From contig NZ_JAALDK010000001.1 of the NCBI RefSeq assembly GCF_013366925.1, positions 372,001 to 436,000 of the forward strand: a stretch of DNA of 64,000 nucleotides, written 5' to 3'. This DNA is from Paraburkholderia youngii (GTDB lineage: Bacteria; Pseudomonadota; Gammaproteobacteria; Burkholderiales; Burkholderiaceae). Positions 48,050-56,905 of the stretch are shown here, piece after piece; the first letter of the stretch is position 1; every line of letters starts with the position of its first letter. The notes beneath the pieces are model-generated. The model searched no databases and was not told where the DNA came from. It was given only the letters and a program-made list of their open reading frames with translations. Made by a program: the position numbers and the translations under genes.

Positions 48050-49246
48050 TCAATGCCGCCCGAACAGCTTCGCCAGCCGCTCGACAGCCTCTTCGAGCTT
48101 CGGATACGCGGTCGCATACGACAGCCGGATGTAGTCCCTCGGCGCGTGCGTGCCGAAGTCCATGCCCGGCACCAGCACGACGCCGGCATCGTGCAGCATC
48201 GCCTTCGTGAGCGCCGCGCTGTCGCCGGCCGCGGGATGCGCGACACCGCGGCAGTCGGCGTACACATAGAACGCGCCGTCGGGCATGACGGGCACCGAGA
48301 AGCCGAGCGATTCGAGCGCCGGCGCGATGAAGTCGCGGCGGCGCTTGAATTCGAGGCGCCGCGCTTCGTAGATCGCGATCGTCTCCGGCTCGAAGCAGGC
48401 GAGCGCCGCGTGCTGCGCGAGCGCCGACGCGCAGATGAACAGGTTTTGCGCGAGCTTTTCGAACGCGCTGACCATCGCGGGCGGCACGACGAGCCAGCCG
48501 AGTCGCCAGCCGGTCATGTTGAAGTACTTCGAGAAGCTGTTGACGGTGACCACGTCGTCGCCGAACGACAGCGCCGACACGGGCTTCGCGTCGTAGCTGA
48601 GGCCCTGGTAGATCTCGTCGACGATCGTGAAGCCGCCGCGCGCGCGCACGGCCTTGACGATCCGCTCGAGTTCGGCCGGCTCGATCGACGTGCCGGTCGG
48701 ATTCGAGGGCGACGCGAGCAGCACGCCGCGGGTGCGCTCGCCCCACAGGCGTTCGACGTCGGCGGCGGTCAGCTGGAAGCGCTCGGCCGGCCCGCTCGGC
48801 ACCATTACAGGCCTGCCTTCGGCGGCGATCACGAAATGGCGGTTGCAGGGATAGCACGGGTCGGGCATCAGCACTTCGTCGTCGCGATCGACGAGCGCCG
48901 CGCACGCGAGCAGCAGCGCTGCCGACGCGCCCGCCGTGACCACGATCCGCGCCGGATCGACGTCGATGCCGTAGAACTCGGCGTAATGCGCGGAAATCGC
49001 ATCGCGCAGCTCGTGCACGCCGAGCGCGTTCGTGTATTGCGTGACGCCGCGGCGCAGCGCGCTCGCGGCCGCCTCGATGACCGGTTCGGGCGCGGTGAAA
49101 TCCGGCTCGCCGATGCCCATGTGAATGATGTCGCGCCCGGCTCGTTCGAGCATCGCGGCCTCTTTGGCCAGTTCCATCACGTAGAAAGGCTGGATGGCAT
49201 CGACGCGCGCGGCAAGCCGCACGAGAGGTTCGGTCACGGAGTTCAT
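48050..49246 (-). CDS. Class I/II PLP aminotransferase
   Basis: A 398-residue fold-type I aminotransferase. IGEPDFTAPEPVIEAA opens the domain, NPTGT and DEIYQGLSYD hold the cofactor-binding Asn and Asp/Tyr, and SFSKYFNMTGWRLGW carries the PLP Lys. The Arg of YIRLSYAT near 380 binds the substrate carboxylate. Likely substrates are aspartate, alanine or aromatic amino acids; sequence alone does not decide. It follows nusB on the same strand after 133 bp. The position beside ribH-nusB is a common Burkholderia arrangement. Confidence 0.88.
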   Translation of the reverse strand: MNSVTEPLVRLAARVDAIQPFYVMELAKEAAMLERAGRDIIHMGIGEPDFTAPEPVIEAAASALRRGVTQYTNALGVHELRDAISAHYAEFYGIDVDPARIVVTAGASAALLLACAALVDRDDEVLMPDPCYPCNRHFVIAAEGRPVMVPSGPAERFQLTAADVERLWGERTRGVLLASPSNPTGTSIEPAELERIVKAVRARGGFTIVDEIYQGLSYDAKPVSALSFGDDVVTVNSFSKYFNMTGWRLGWLVVPPAMVSAFEKLAQNLFICASALAQHAALACFEPETIAIYEARRLEFKRRRDFIAPALESLGFSVPVMPDGAFYVYADCRGVAHPAAGDSAALTKAMLHDAGVVLVPGMDFGTHAPRDYIRLSYATAYPKLEEAVERLAKLFGRH

Positions 49247-49379
49247 ACGGTCGGATCCAATTCAGAAGCAGGGAACGGCGCCCACTCATCGAATGATGCG
49301 CTCATCGATGCGCGCGGCGGCGTCCTTGCGGGCGCGGCGTGGGGGGGCGATGCACGGCATGGCCCCGCCCGCGCAGCGC

Positions 49380-49814
49380 TCAGCTCTTACGAGCCGCCTG
49401 CGTTTCGGCGGCGCGCAGTTGCGCCGAGAGCTTGTCGAGCACGCCGTTCACGTACTTGTAGCCATCCGAGCCGCCGAACGTCTTGGTCAGCTCGACCGCT
49501 TCGTTGATGACCACGCGATACGGAATGTCGACGTGATTCTTCAGTTCGAACGCGGCGACCAACAGCACCGCGCGTTCGACCGGCGACAGCTGATCGATCG
49601 GACGATCGAGGCACGGCGCGATCGCGGCGGACAATTCCTCGGAGTCGCGCATCACGCCATGCAGGATTGCGTCCAGATGCTCGTGGTCGGCCTTGTCGTA
49701 ACCTTGCGCGCCGCGCAGTTGGGCGTCGATCTCACCGCCGGGCGAGCCCGACAGCAGCCACTGGTAAAGCCCCTGCGTGGCCAGTTCGCGGGAGCGTCGG
49801 CGTGCGCTCTTCAT
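49380..49814 (-). CDS. nusB: Transcription antitermination factor NusB
   Basis: A 144-residue all-helical RNA-binding protein that, with NusE (S10), binds boxA and promotes rRNA antitermination. [20 protein letters not shown] and the C-terminal [20 protein letters not shown], then [11 protein letters not shown] are the family landmarks. Its start overlaps the ribH stop as ATGA, so translation is coupled, a widespread ribH-nusB pairing. Confidence 0.95.
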   Translation of the reverse strand: MKSARRRSRELATQGLYQWLLSGSPGGEIDAQLRGAQGYDKADHEHLDAILHGVMRDSEELSAAIAPCLDRPIDQLSPVERAVLLVAAFELKNHVDIPYRVVINEAVELTKTFGGSDGYKYVNGVLDKLSAQLRAAETQAARKS

Positions 49815-50323
49815 GCCTCTTCCTCGTCGTCTTCGTCTTCATCTTCGTCGTCATCGCCGCCGAGCTGTTCGAGCGCAACCGCGAGGTTCGCCATCTCGAC
49901 AGCCACGCGCGCGGCGTCGCGACCCTTCTCGGTCATGCGCGCGACGGCCTGCTCGTCGTTCTCGGTGGTCAGCACCGCGTTCGCGACCGGAATGCCGAAG
50001 TCGAGGCCGATGCGCGTGATGCCCGCGCCGCTTTCGTTCGACACGAGTTCGAAGTGGTACGTCTCACCGCGGATCACCGCGCCGAGCGCGATCAGCGCGT
50101 CGAATTGCGCGCTTTCAGCGAGCTTTTGCAGCGCAAGCGGGATTTCCAGCGCGCCCGGCACCGTGACGAGCAGCACGTCTTCGCCGGTCACGCCGAGGCG
50201 TTCGAGTTCTTCGATGCAGGAGTCGGCGAGGCCGTTGCAGACGGGTTCGTTAAAGCGCGCCTGGACGATGCCGATGCGCAGTCCGTCGCCGTCGAGATTC
50301 GGTTGATATTGTCCGATTTCCAT
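49811..50323 (-). CDS. ribH: 6,7-dimethyl-8-ribityllumazine synthase
   Basis: Penultimate enzyme of riboflavin synthesis, 170 residues. The substrate pocket motifs are [46 protein letters not shown] and [17 protein letters not shown]. The C-terminus is an Asp/Glu run ([16 protein letters not shown]), about 15 residues longer than usual, of unknown role. It overlaps nusB by 4 bp and lies 48 bp after the ribBA-like gene. Confidence 0.95.
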   Translation of the reverse strand: MEIGQYQPNLDGDGLRIGIVQARFNEPVCNGLADSCIEELERLGVTGEDVLLVTVPGALEIPLALQKLAESAQFDALIALGAVIRGETYHFELVSNESGAGITRIGLDFGIPVANAVLTTENDEQAVARMTEKGRDAARVAVEMANLAVALEQLGGDDDEDEDEDDEEEA

Positions 50324-50371
50324 GTGAATTCCGTAGTGTTTGAGTGGGCGCGAGGCGCGTGAGTGGCCGGA

Positions 50372-51505
50372 TCAGACTTGCGGGGCTTGCGTTTTGCTGC
50401 CGGGCATCGGAATGAAGCCCGTGACTTCGAGACCATAACCCGACATGCTGCCGAGCTTACGAGGGTTCGACAGCACCTGCATCTTGCCGACGCCGAGTTC
50501 GCGCAGAATCTGTGCGCCGACGCCGTAGGTCTTGAAGTCGACCGGGCGGCGCTTCAGGGCGTCCGCTTTTTCCTTCGAGTCGAACGCCTTGAAGACGTCG
50601 ATCAGATGGTCTTTCGAGTCGCCGCAGTTCAGCAGCACGACCACGCCGAGATCGCGTTCCGCGATTTCTTTCATCGCCGCATCCAGCGTCCACGAGTGCG
50701 TGGATTCGCCGACTTCGAGCAGATCCAGCACCGACAGCGGCTCGTGCACGCGCACCGGCGTGTCGCGATCGGGCGATGGCGTGCCGCGCACCAGCGCGAT
50801 ATGCGGCTGGCCGCTCGGCTGGTCGAGATACATGACCGCGCGAAACGCGCCGTGCGCGGTTTGCATCGTGCGTTCGCTAATCCGCTCGACGATCGATTCC
50901 GTGCGGCTGCGATAGTGGATCAGATCGGCGATCGTGCCGGTCTTCAGGCCATGCTCCTTGCCGAACTCGAGCAAGTCCGGCAGACGCGCCATCGTGCCGT
51001 CGTCCTTGATCACTTCGCAGATCACCGCGGCGGGCGTGAGGCCCGCGAGCCTCGTGAAGTCGCAGCCGGCCTCGGTATGGCCGGCGCGCACCAGCACGCC
51101 GCCCGGCTGGGCCATGATCGGGAAGATATGGCCGGGCTGCACGATGTGTTCGGCCTTTGCGTCCGGCGCCACCGCGGCTGCGATCGTGCGGGCGCGGTCG
51201 GCTGCCGAGATGCCGGTCGTCACGCCTTCGGCCGCTTCGATGCTGACGGTGAACGCGGTGCCGTACTGCGTGCCGTTGCGGTAGGTCATCAGCGGCAGGT
51301 TCAGCTGTTTGCAGCGGTCCTGGGTCAGCGTCAGGCAGATCAGGCCGCGGCCGTAGCGAGCCATGAAATTGATCGCTTCCGGAGTGACAAACTCGGCGGC
51401 GATCACGAGGTCGCCCTCGTTTTCGCGGTCTTCTTCGTCGACGAGGATCACCATCCGGCCGGCTTTCAGTTCGGCGATGATCTCTTGGGTGGAGGCGAGC
51501 GTCAT
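50372..51505 (-). CDS. ribB: 3,4-dihydroxy-2-butanone 4-phosphate synthase with a degenerate GTP cyclohydrolase II domain
   Basis: A 377-residue two-domain protein. Residues 1-205 form an intact RibB domain: [51 protein letters not shown] and [19 protein letters not shown]. Residues 206-377 follow the RibA fold but lack the zinc cysteines ([20 protein letters not shown] where active enzymes have a Cys cluster) and the RQEGRGIG loop ([13 protein letters not shown] instead). The second domain is therefore unlikely to hydrolyse GTP. A true ribA must lie elsewhere. First gene of the ribB-ribH-nusB run. Confidence 0.92.
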   Translation of the reverse strand: MTLASTQEIIAELKAGRMVILVDEEDRENEGDLVIAAEFVTPEAINFMARYGRGLICLTLTQDRCKQLNLPLMTYRNGTQYGTAFTVSIEAAEGVTTGISAADRARTIAAAVAPDAKAEHIVQPGHIFPIMAQPGGVLVRAGHTEAGCDFTRLAGLTPAAVICEVIKDDGTMARLPDLLEFGKEHGLKTGTIADLIHYRSRTESIVERISERTMQTAHGAFRAVMYLDQPSGQPHIALVRGTPSPDRDTPVRVHEPLSVLDLLEVGESTHSWTLDAAMKEIAERDLGVVVLLNCGDSKDHLIDVFKAFDSKEKADALKRRPVDFKTYGVGAQILRELGVGKMQVLSNPRKLGSMSGYGLEVTGFIPMPGSKTQAPQV

Positions 51506-51772
51506 GTTGGCGAGTTTTTCGGGAAAGCGCGTATTTTACGCCACGCGCGGGCCCAAGTCGCCTCCGCCAGACGACATAGGCGGTTTGGCCGATTGACGAA
51601 GAGCGGGGCGTGGTTGCCATCGCGGCCCGCTTTACGGACTGCAATAGTGCGGAACGGTACTTGCGCCGCAGCAGGCAGCTTCGTCTCACTACCATCCGGA
51701 GACTGCAATGTCGAGGACCGTCGGCGATTGCATCACTGTAAGGCGTCACGCGCACGTCCAAGGAGCGCGGCC

Positions 51773-52894
51773 ATGAGGCGCGGCGTCACGAGCGGGGGCT
51801 CGTCGCAGGCGCCCGTCACCGCGCTGCGCGCGAACGCGTACCGGATTCCGACCGACGCGCCGGAAGCCGACGGCACGTTCGCGTGGGAGGCGACCACGCT
51901 GGTCGTCGTCGAGGTCGACGCGGGCGGCGACACCGGCATCGGCTACACGTACAGCGACGCCTGCATCGTCGCGCTGATCCAGGGCGCGCTCGCCGCCTGC
52001 GTGCTGAATCACGACGGCCTGGACGTCGGCGCGCATTGGCAACGGCTACAACGCCAGGTGCGCAATCTCGGCCGCGCGGGACTGGCCGCCACCGCCATTT
52101 CCGCGATCGACTGCGCACTGTGGGACCTGAAGGCGAAGCTGCTCGGCGTGCCGCTCGTGGGGGTACTCGGCGCGCTGCGCCCGACCGTGCCGGTCTACGG
52201 CAGCGGCGGCTTCACCACGTACACGAACCAGCGCTTGCAGCAGCAGTTCGCTGGCTGGGTCGCGCAGGACGGCTGCCGGTGGGTCAAGATGAAAATCGGC
52301 AGCGAGCCCGACAAGGACCCTGTGCGCGTCGCGGCGGCGCGCGAGGCGATCGGCGGCGCGGGCCTGTTCGTCGACGCGAACGGCGCGTTCACGCCGCAGC
52401 GGGCGCTGTACTACGCGCAACGCTTCGCCGAGCACCAGGTAAGCTGGTTCGAGGAGCCCGTGTCGTCGGACGACGAAGCGGGCCTGCGCACCGTGCGCGA
52501 GCACGCGCCGGCCGGCATGGAGATCGCCGCCGGCGAATACGGCTATACGCTCGACGATTTCCGCCACCTGCTCGCGACCGGTGCCGTCGACGTGCTGCAG
52601 GCCGACGCGAGCCGGTGCGGGGGCATCACCGGCTTTCTGCAGGCCGCCGCGCTGTGCGACGCGTATCACGTGCCGCTGTCCGCCCACTGCGCGCCGGCGC
52701 TGCATCTGCACGTCGCGTGCGCGGCGCCGCGCTTGCGCCACCAGGAGTGGTTCCACGACCACGCCCGGATCGAAGCGATGCTGTTCGACGGCGCGCCGCG
52801 TTTGCGCGATGGCCAGATGGAGCCGGACCTGTCGCGGCCCGGTTGCGGGCTCGAGTTCAAGCATGGCGACGCCGCGCGCTACCTCATCAAATAA
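51773..52894 (+). CDS. Enolase-superfamily sugar-acid dehydratase/racemase (mandelate racemase subgroup)
   Basis: A 373-residue alpha/beta-barrel enzyme. The acid/base Lys is in WVKMKIG, metal ligands are Asp in LFVDANGAF, Glu in SWFEEPV and Glu in AAGEYGY, and the catalytic His is in LSAHCAPALHLH, which places it in the mandelate racemase group, with sugar-acid dehydratases as common members. AAGGAG lies 9 bp before the ATG at 51773; upstream codons in frame are antisense to ribB. The next three genes encode a gluconate-dehydrogenase-like system, so an aldonic acid substrate is plausible. Confidence 0.85.
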   Translation: MRRGVTSGGSSQAPVTALRANAYRIPTDAPEADGTFAWEATTLVVVEVDAGGDTGIGYTYSDACIVALIQGALAACVLNHDGLDVGAHWQRLQRQVRNLGRAGLAATAISAIDCALWDLKAKLLGVPLVGVLGALRPTVPVYGSGGFTTYTNQRLQQQFAGWVAQDGCRWVKMKIGSEPDKDPVRVAAAREAIGGAGLFVDANGAFTPQRALYYAQRFAEHQVSWFEEPVSSDDEAGLRTVREHAPAGMEIAAGEYGYTLDDFRHLLATGAVDVLQADASRCGGITGFLQAAALCDAYHVPLSAHCAPALHLHVACAAPRLRHQEWFHDHARIEAMLFDGAPRLRDGQMEPDLSRPGCGLEFKHGDAARYLIK

Positions 52895-52922
52895 AGCAAG
52901 CCAGAACAAGGAAGCGATATCG

Positions 52923-53927
52923 ATGAGCTCCTCAAGCGTACCCGGATTGCTGTACACGGCGGCGGCCATTGCTGCCGTCGCGACGTTGGCCGCGCGCGGC
53001 GCGCGAGGACCCGAGCCGCATCCCGAACCACGCGGGAGCGGCCTGCGACACCGCGAGCGTGGAGCCTCCGTGACGTTCCCGGCGCGTGTGCACACGAGAA
53101 AACCCACTGACGAGGTCCAGGCACACGTCGAAGCGGCCCGCACCTTCAACCATAGCTCCGCGCTGCTCGCGCTGTCGGTGCTCGCCGACAGCGCGATGGA
53201 GCACTATCGCGGCTCGTTCGACAATCCCGCGATGTTCGCGCCGCTCGTCAGTGCGAGCCTGTCGCTCGCCGCGGGTCTGCATGGCGGGGCGGATCGTCGC
53301 GGCCAAACGCATCGCGCACGCCATGCGATCTATCTGAGCGCGGCGGCGACCGGCATCGCCGGCACGGGGTTCCATGTCTACAACGTGATGAAGCGCCCGG
53401 GCGGCTGGAGCTGGAACAACCTGTTTCACGCGGCACCGCTCGGCGCGCCGATCGCGTTGCTGCTGTCGGGCGCGCTCGGTGCCGTCGCCGAACGGCTGCG
53501 CGACCAGCCCGCCGCCGACCCTCGACTGCTCGGCATGCCGGCCGGTCAGGCGCTCGGTCTGCTGGTCGCGGCCGGTCTCGTCGGCACCGTGGGGGAGGCC
53601 GCACTGCTGCATTTTCGCGGCGCGTTCCAGCATCGCGCGATGTACGCGCCGGTCAGCATTCCGCCCGTCACCGCGGCGCTGCTCGCGCATGCCGCGCTGG
53701 CCGCTCCGCGCGAGCGCTGGTACACGCGGCTGTGGTTGCGCATCACGACCGCGCTCGGCTTTATCGGCGCGGGTTTTCACGCGCGCGGGATCGCGCGTCG
53801 CCAGGGCGGCTGGCGCAACTGGAGCCAGAACCTGTTCGACGGGCCGCCGCTGCCCGCGCCGCCGAGCTTTTCCGCGCTGGCGCTCGCCGGGCTCGCCGCG
53901 CTGCGTCTGCGGGAGACTGAAAAATGA
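52923..53927 (+). CDS. Polytopic membrane protein linked to the GMC oxidoreductase
   Basis: A 334-residue membrane protein with about seven hydrophobic segments. Two similar halves can be seen: MEHYRGSFDNPAMFAPLVSA and LLHFRGAFQHRAMYAPVSIP, then GTGFHVYNVMKRPGGWSWNN and GAGFHARGIARRQGGWRNWS, which shows an internal duplication. Conserved His residues (GFH, HYRG/HFRG) could bind haem or quinone. It overlaps the small-subunit gene by 4 bp. It may replace the cytochrome c subunit that normally accompanies such dehydrogenases; this is inference. Confidence 0.7.
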   Translation: MSSSSVPGLLYTAAAIAAVATLAARGARGPEPHPEPRGSGLRHRERGASVTFPARVHTRKPTDEVQAHVEAARTFNHSSALLALSVLADSAMEHYRGSFDNPAMFAPLVSASLSLAAGLHGGADRRGQTHRARHAIYLSAAATGIAGTGFHVYNVMKRPGGWSWNNLFHAAPLGAPIALLLSGALGAVAERLRDQPAADPRLLGMPAGQALGLLVAAGLVGTVGEAALLHFRGAFQHRAMYAPVSIPPVTAALLAHAALAAPRERWYTRLWLRITTALGFIGAGFHARGIARRQGGWRNWSQNLFDGPPLPAPPSFSALALAGLAALRLRETEK

Positions 53928-54589
53928 CCCACCAACCACGCTCGACCCGAGCCACCCGCTATCCCGGCTACGACGTGCTCGACAAACGCGCGACGCCGTC
54001 GTGGGACGCTCACACCCGCGCGGTGATCGCCGAACGCCTCGCGACACCGCTCGAGCCGCGCTTTTTCAGCGCCGTCGAATGGCTCGCGGTCACGTCGCTG
54101 TGCGCGCGCATCGTGCCACAAGCGAACGCGCATCCGGTGGTGCCGCTCGCCGCGCTGCTCGACGCGCACCTCGCCGGCAACGGCAACGACGGCTACCGCG
54201 ACGCCCGTTTGCCGCCGATGCGCGACGCCTGGCGCATCGGCCTCGCCGCGCTCGATGCCGAATCCCGCGAGCGCGGCGGCCTGCCGTTCGCGAGCCTCGC
54301 GCACGACGCGCAGATCACGCTGCTCGGCGACATGCAGCGCGGCGAACTGACGAACCCCGCGTGGCGCGGCATGCCGTCGAAGCTGTTTTTCAGCGAGCGG
54401 GTGCTGCACGACATCTGCGGGCTCTACTACTCGCATCCGCACGCGTGGAGCGAGATCGGTTTCGGCGGCCCGGCGAATCCGCGCGGCTACGTGCGCATGT
54501 ACCTGAACCGGCGCGATCCGTGGGAGGCGGTCGAAGCGACGCCCGACACGCACGAGCAGGCCACGAGGGAGAACCGCCGTGTCCGATGA
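53924..54589 (+). CDS. Gluconate 2-dehydrogenase subunit 3 family protein
   Basis: A 221-residue small subunit. FFSAVEWLAVTSLCARIVPQ near residues 46-66, DMQRGELTNPAW and FFSERVLHDICGLYYSHPHA, then GFGGPANPRGY match the family, which assists FAD-dependent GMC dehydrogenases in the periplasm or at the membrane. Unlike many members, no Tat signal is visible at the N-terminus (MTHQPRSTRATRYPGYDVLD), so location is uncertain. It overlaps its neighbours on both sides (4 bp and 11 bp), which implies tight co-translation. Confidence 0.85.
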   Translation: MTHQPRSTRATRYPGYDVLDKRATPSWDAHTRAVIAERLATPLEPRFFSAVEWLAVTSLCARIVPQANAHPVVPLAALLDAHLAGNGNDGYRDARLPPMRDAWRIGLAALDAESRERGGLPFASLAHDAQITLLGDMQRGELTNPAWRGMPSKLFFSERVLHDICGLYYSHPHAWSEIGFGGPANPRGYVRMYLNRRDPWEAVEATPDTHEQATRENRRVR

Positions 54590-56222
54590 CGCGCAGCAAC
54601 GGCCGCGCGGCAAGGACGGCCGCGCCCCCGACGTGTTCCAGCGCGGCGGCTGGGTGCCGATGCGCACGTACTCCGACGGCGAAGAAGTAGATTTCGCGAT
54701 CGTCGGCACTGGCGCCGGCGGGGGCACGCTCGCGTGCCGGCTCGCGGAGCAAGGCTTCAGGGTAGTCGCGTTCGATGCCGGCGCGTGGTGGCGTCCGCTC
54801 GAAGAGTTCGCGTCGGACGAGGCGCATCAGGAAAAGCTGTTCTGGACCGACGAGCGCATCTGCGACGGCGACAATCCGCTGAAGCTCGGCCACAACAACA
54901 GCGGCAAGGCGGTCGGCGGCAGCACGGTCCATTTCGCGATGGTGTCGCTGCGTTTTCGGCCCGAGTGGTTCAAGTCGCGCAGCGTGCTCGGCTATGGCGC
55001 CGACTGGCCGCTCGACTGGCGCGAGATGTGGCGCTACTACGGCGAGGTCGAGGACGCGCTGAAAATCTCCGGACCGGTCAACTATCCGTGGGGCCCGAAG
55101 CGGCCGCGCTATCCGTATCGCGCGCATGAGCTGAACGCGGCGGCGCTGGTGCTCGCGCGCGGCGCCGAGGCGCTCGGCATCGGCTGGTGCCCGACGCCGC
55201 TCGCAACCATCTCCGCGCCGCGCGGCCGCGCGCATCCGTGCGTGTACCGGGGCTTTTGCGTGTCCGGCTGCGCGACCAACGCGAAGCAAAGCGCGCTCGT
55301 CACGTGGATTCCGCGTGCGCTGCGTGCCGGCGCCGAAGTGCGCGATCTGGCGATGGTCGGCCGCGTCGTCACCAACGACGCGGGGCTCGCCACCGGCGTC
55401 GAATATCTGCGCGAAGGGCATTGGCGATTCCAGCGCGCGAAGCACGTGGTGGTGGCCGGCTACGCGATCGAAACGCCGCGCCTGTTGCTGATGTCGGCCA
55501 ACAGCCGCTTTCCGGATGGACTCGCGAACAGCTCGGGACTCGTCGGCAAAAACCTGATGGCGCAGTCGAATCAGGCCGTCTACGGCACCTTCGACGAAGA
55601 CATCCGCTGGTACAAGGGCCCGCCGTCGCTCGCGCTCACCGAGCACTGGAACTACGAAGACAAGGGCAAGGACTTCTTCGGCGGCTACTGCTACATGAGC
55701 CAGGGGCCGCTGCCGAACGGCTGGGTCGCGGTGCAGAACGGCCGTGGCTTGTGGGGTGACGCGCTCGGCGCGGAGATGCTCAAGTACAACCACCAGGCGG
55801 GGCTGAAGATCGTCGGCGAGATGCTGCCGCAGCAGCGCAACCGCGTGACGCTTGCAGACGAAAAGGACCAGTACGGGCTGCCGATCGCGCGCGTCACCTA
55901 TTCATGGTGCGACAACGACAAGCGGCTCATCGCGCATTCGCTAGACTTCATGGAGCAGGCGCTCGCAGCCGCGGGGGGCAACGATATCTGGCGCGAGACC
56001 GACGACACCTGCCATCTGAACGGCACCGCCCGCATGGGCGACGATCCGGCGACGAGCGTAGTCGATGCGGACTGCCGCAGCTGGGACATCCGCAACCTGT
56101 GGGTGTGCGACGGCTCGGTGTTTCCGACCGTCGGCGGCGTGAATCCGTCGTTGACGATCCAGGCGATCGCGTTCCGCACTGCCGACCGCATCGCCGCGCT
56201 GGCCGCGCGCGGTGAGCTATAG
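54579..56222 (+). CDS. GMC-family FAD oxidoreductase, gluconate-dehydrogenase large subunit type
   Basis: A 547-residue flavoprotein. FAD is bound by FAIVGTGAGGGTLACRLAEQ near residues 39-58, and KAVGGSTVHFAM is the second GMC signature. The catalytic His is in CHLNGTARMGDDP, with Asn in GGVNPSLTIQAIAF near the C-terminus. YRGFCVSGCATNAKQS contains the paired Cys found in gluconate/sorbitol dehydrogenases. The start is GTG 54579 with GAGGGAG 5 bp upstream; it lies within the end of the small-subunit gene. Together with that gene it would oxidise a sugar or sugar acid and pass electrons to the respiratory chain. Confidence 0.88.
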   Translation: MSDDAQQRPRGKDGRAPDVFQRGGWVPMRTYSDGEEVDFAIVGTGAGGGTLACRLAEQGFRVVAFDAGAWWRPLEEFASDEAHQEKLFWTDERICDGDNPLKLGHNNSGKAVGGSTVHFAMVSLRFRPEWFKSRSVLGYGADWPLDWREMWRYYGEVEDALKISGPVNYPWGPKRPRYPYRAHELNAAALVLARGAEALGIGWCPTPLATISAPRGRAHPCVYRGFCVSGCATNAKQSALVTWIPRALRAGAEVRDLAMVGRVVTNDAGLATGVEYLREGHWRFQRAKHVVVAGYAIETPRLLLMSANSRFPDGLANSSGLVGKNLMAQSNQAVYGTFDEDIRWYKGPPSLALTEHWNYEDKGKDFFGGYCYMSQGPLPNGWVAVQNGRGLWGDALGAEMLKYNHQAGLKIVGEMLPQQRNRVTLADEKDQYGLPIARVTYSWCDNDKRLIAHSLDFMEQALAAAGGNDIWRETDDTCHLNGTARMGDDPATSVVDADCRSWDIRNLWVCDGSVFPTVGGVNPSLTIQAIAFRTADRIAALAARGEL

Positions 56223-56253
56223 GTTTCGCATCGTTCGCCGGATGGAGGCTTGC

Positions 56254-56643
56254 ATGAAGCGTACGTGGACGATCATCGGGGTCGATGACGTGGCTCGCAG
56301 CTTCGGCTGGTATCAGCAGCTGTTCGGTCAGCCGCCGACGTCGCCCGCTCACGACGACTTCGGACAGATCCGCGACACGGACGGCACCGTGTTGCTGTGT
56401 CTGCATCAGTGGGGCGCGCATGAACACCCAACGTTGACGAGCCGCGACAATGGTCTACCCGGCAACGGCCTGCTGCTGTTTTTCCGGGTGGACGATTTCG
56501 ATTCGTGCGTCGCGCGGGCCCGGGCGCTCGCCGATCGTTTCGAAGAAGAGCCGCGCATCAATTCGCACACGGGCACGCTGGAATTCGCGCTGCGCGATCC
56601 GGACGGGTACTACGTGATGGTCAGCGCGCTGTCCGAGGCGTGA
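56254..56643 (+). CDS. VOC-superfamily (glyoxalase/bleomycin-resistance) protein
   Basis: A 129-residue protein with the paired beta-alpha-beta-beta-beta fold. IIGVDDVARSFGWYQQLFGQ opens the first module and LLLFFRVDDFDSCVARARAL the second; LEFALRDPDGYYVMVS supplies the terminal metal-ligand Glu/Asp pattern. Function cannot be set: members range from lyases to antibiotic-binding proteins. GGAG lies 9 bp before the ATG. It follows the GMC gene by 31 bp and may share its transcript. Confidence 0.83.
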   Translation: MKRTWTIIGVDDVARSFGWYQQLFGQPPTSPAHDDFGQIRDTDGTVLLCLHQWGAHEHPTLTSRDNGLPGNGLLLFFRVDDFDSCVARARALADRFEEEPRINSHTGTLEFALRDPDGYYVMVSALSEA

Positions 56644-56803
56644 GGCTTTGTCGCCAGTCACACCCTACCGCGCACAACATGCTCTGCGAGCATCGAAGCT
56701 TGGCGCAGATCATGTTCGCGGCGAGAAAACGGCGTCTTTTTCAATGCGCAGCATGCATGGTGCGACGCAAAATCCATAGAAGGGCCGGGGTTGTGGGCCT
56801 CAC

Positions 56804-56870
56804 CATACCTTGAGGGTATGAAAGAGGACGGGAAAAGTATTGGACGGGCTAAATGGGCGAGGGGTATAAA
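56804..56870 (+). promoter_or_regulatory. catB promoter with a CatR-type operator
   Basis: CATACCTTGAGGGTATG (56804-56820) is a perfect palindrome of CATACC/GGTATG arms with the T-N11-A layout of LysR regulators. It resembles the CatR recognition site of Pseudomonas catBC. Possible core elements follow: TTGGAC near 56840 and TATAAA at 56865-56870. No catR gene is in the window. Confidence 0.65.
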
Positions 56871-56905
56871 AACATCCAATGAACTCACTTCCCGCCGCAG
56901 CCGCC

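Noticed and set aside
50363..51772. Upstream extension of the enolase-superfamily gene to 843 codons
   Set aside because: The extension is antisense to ribB and has no homology to the family; the ATG at 51773 has a good ribosome-binding site.
51506..51772. FMN riboswitch upstream of ribB
   Set aside because: The conserved FMN-element motifs were not found on the minus strand.
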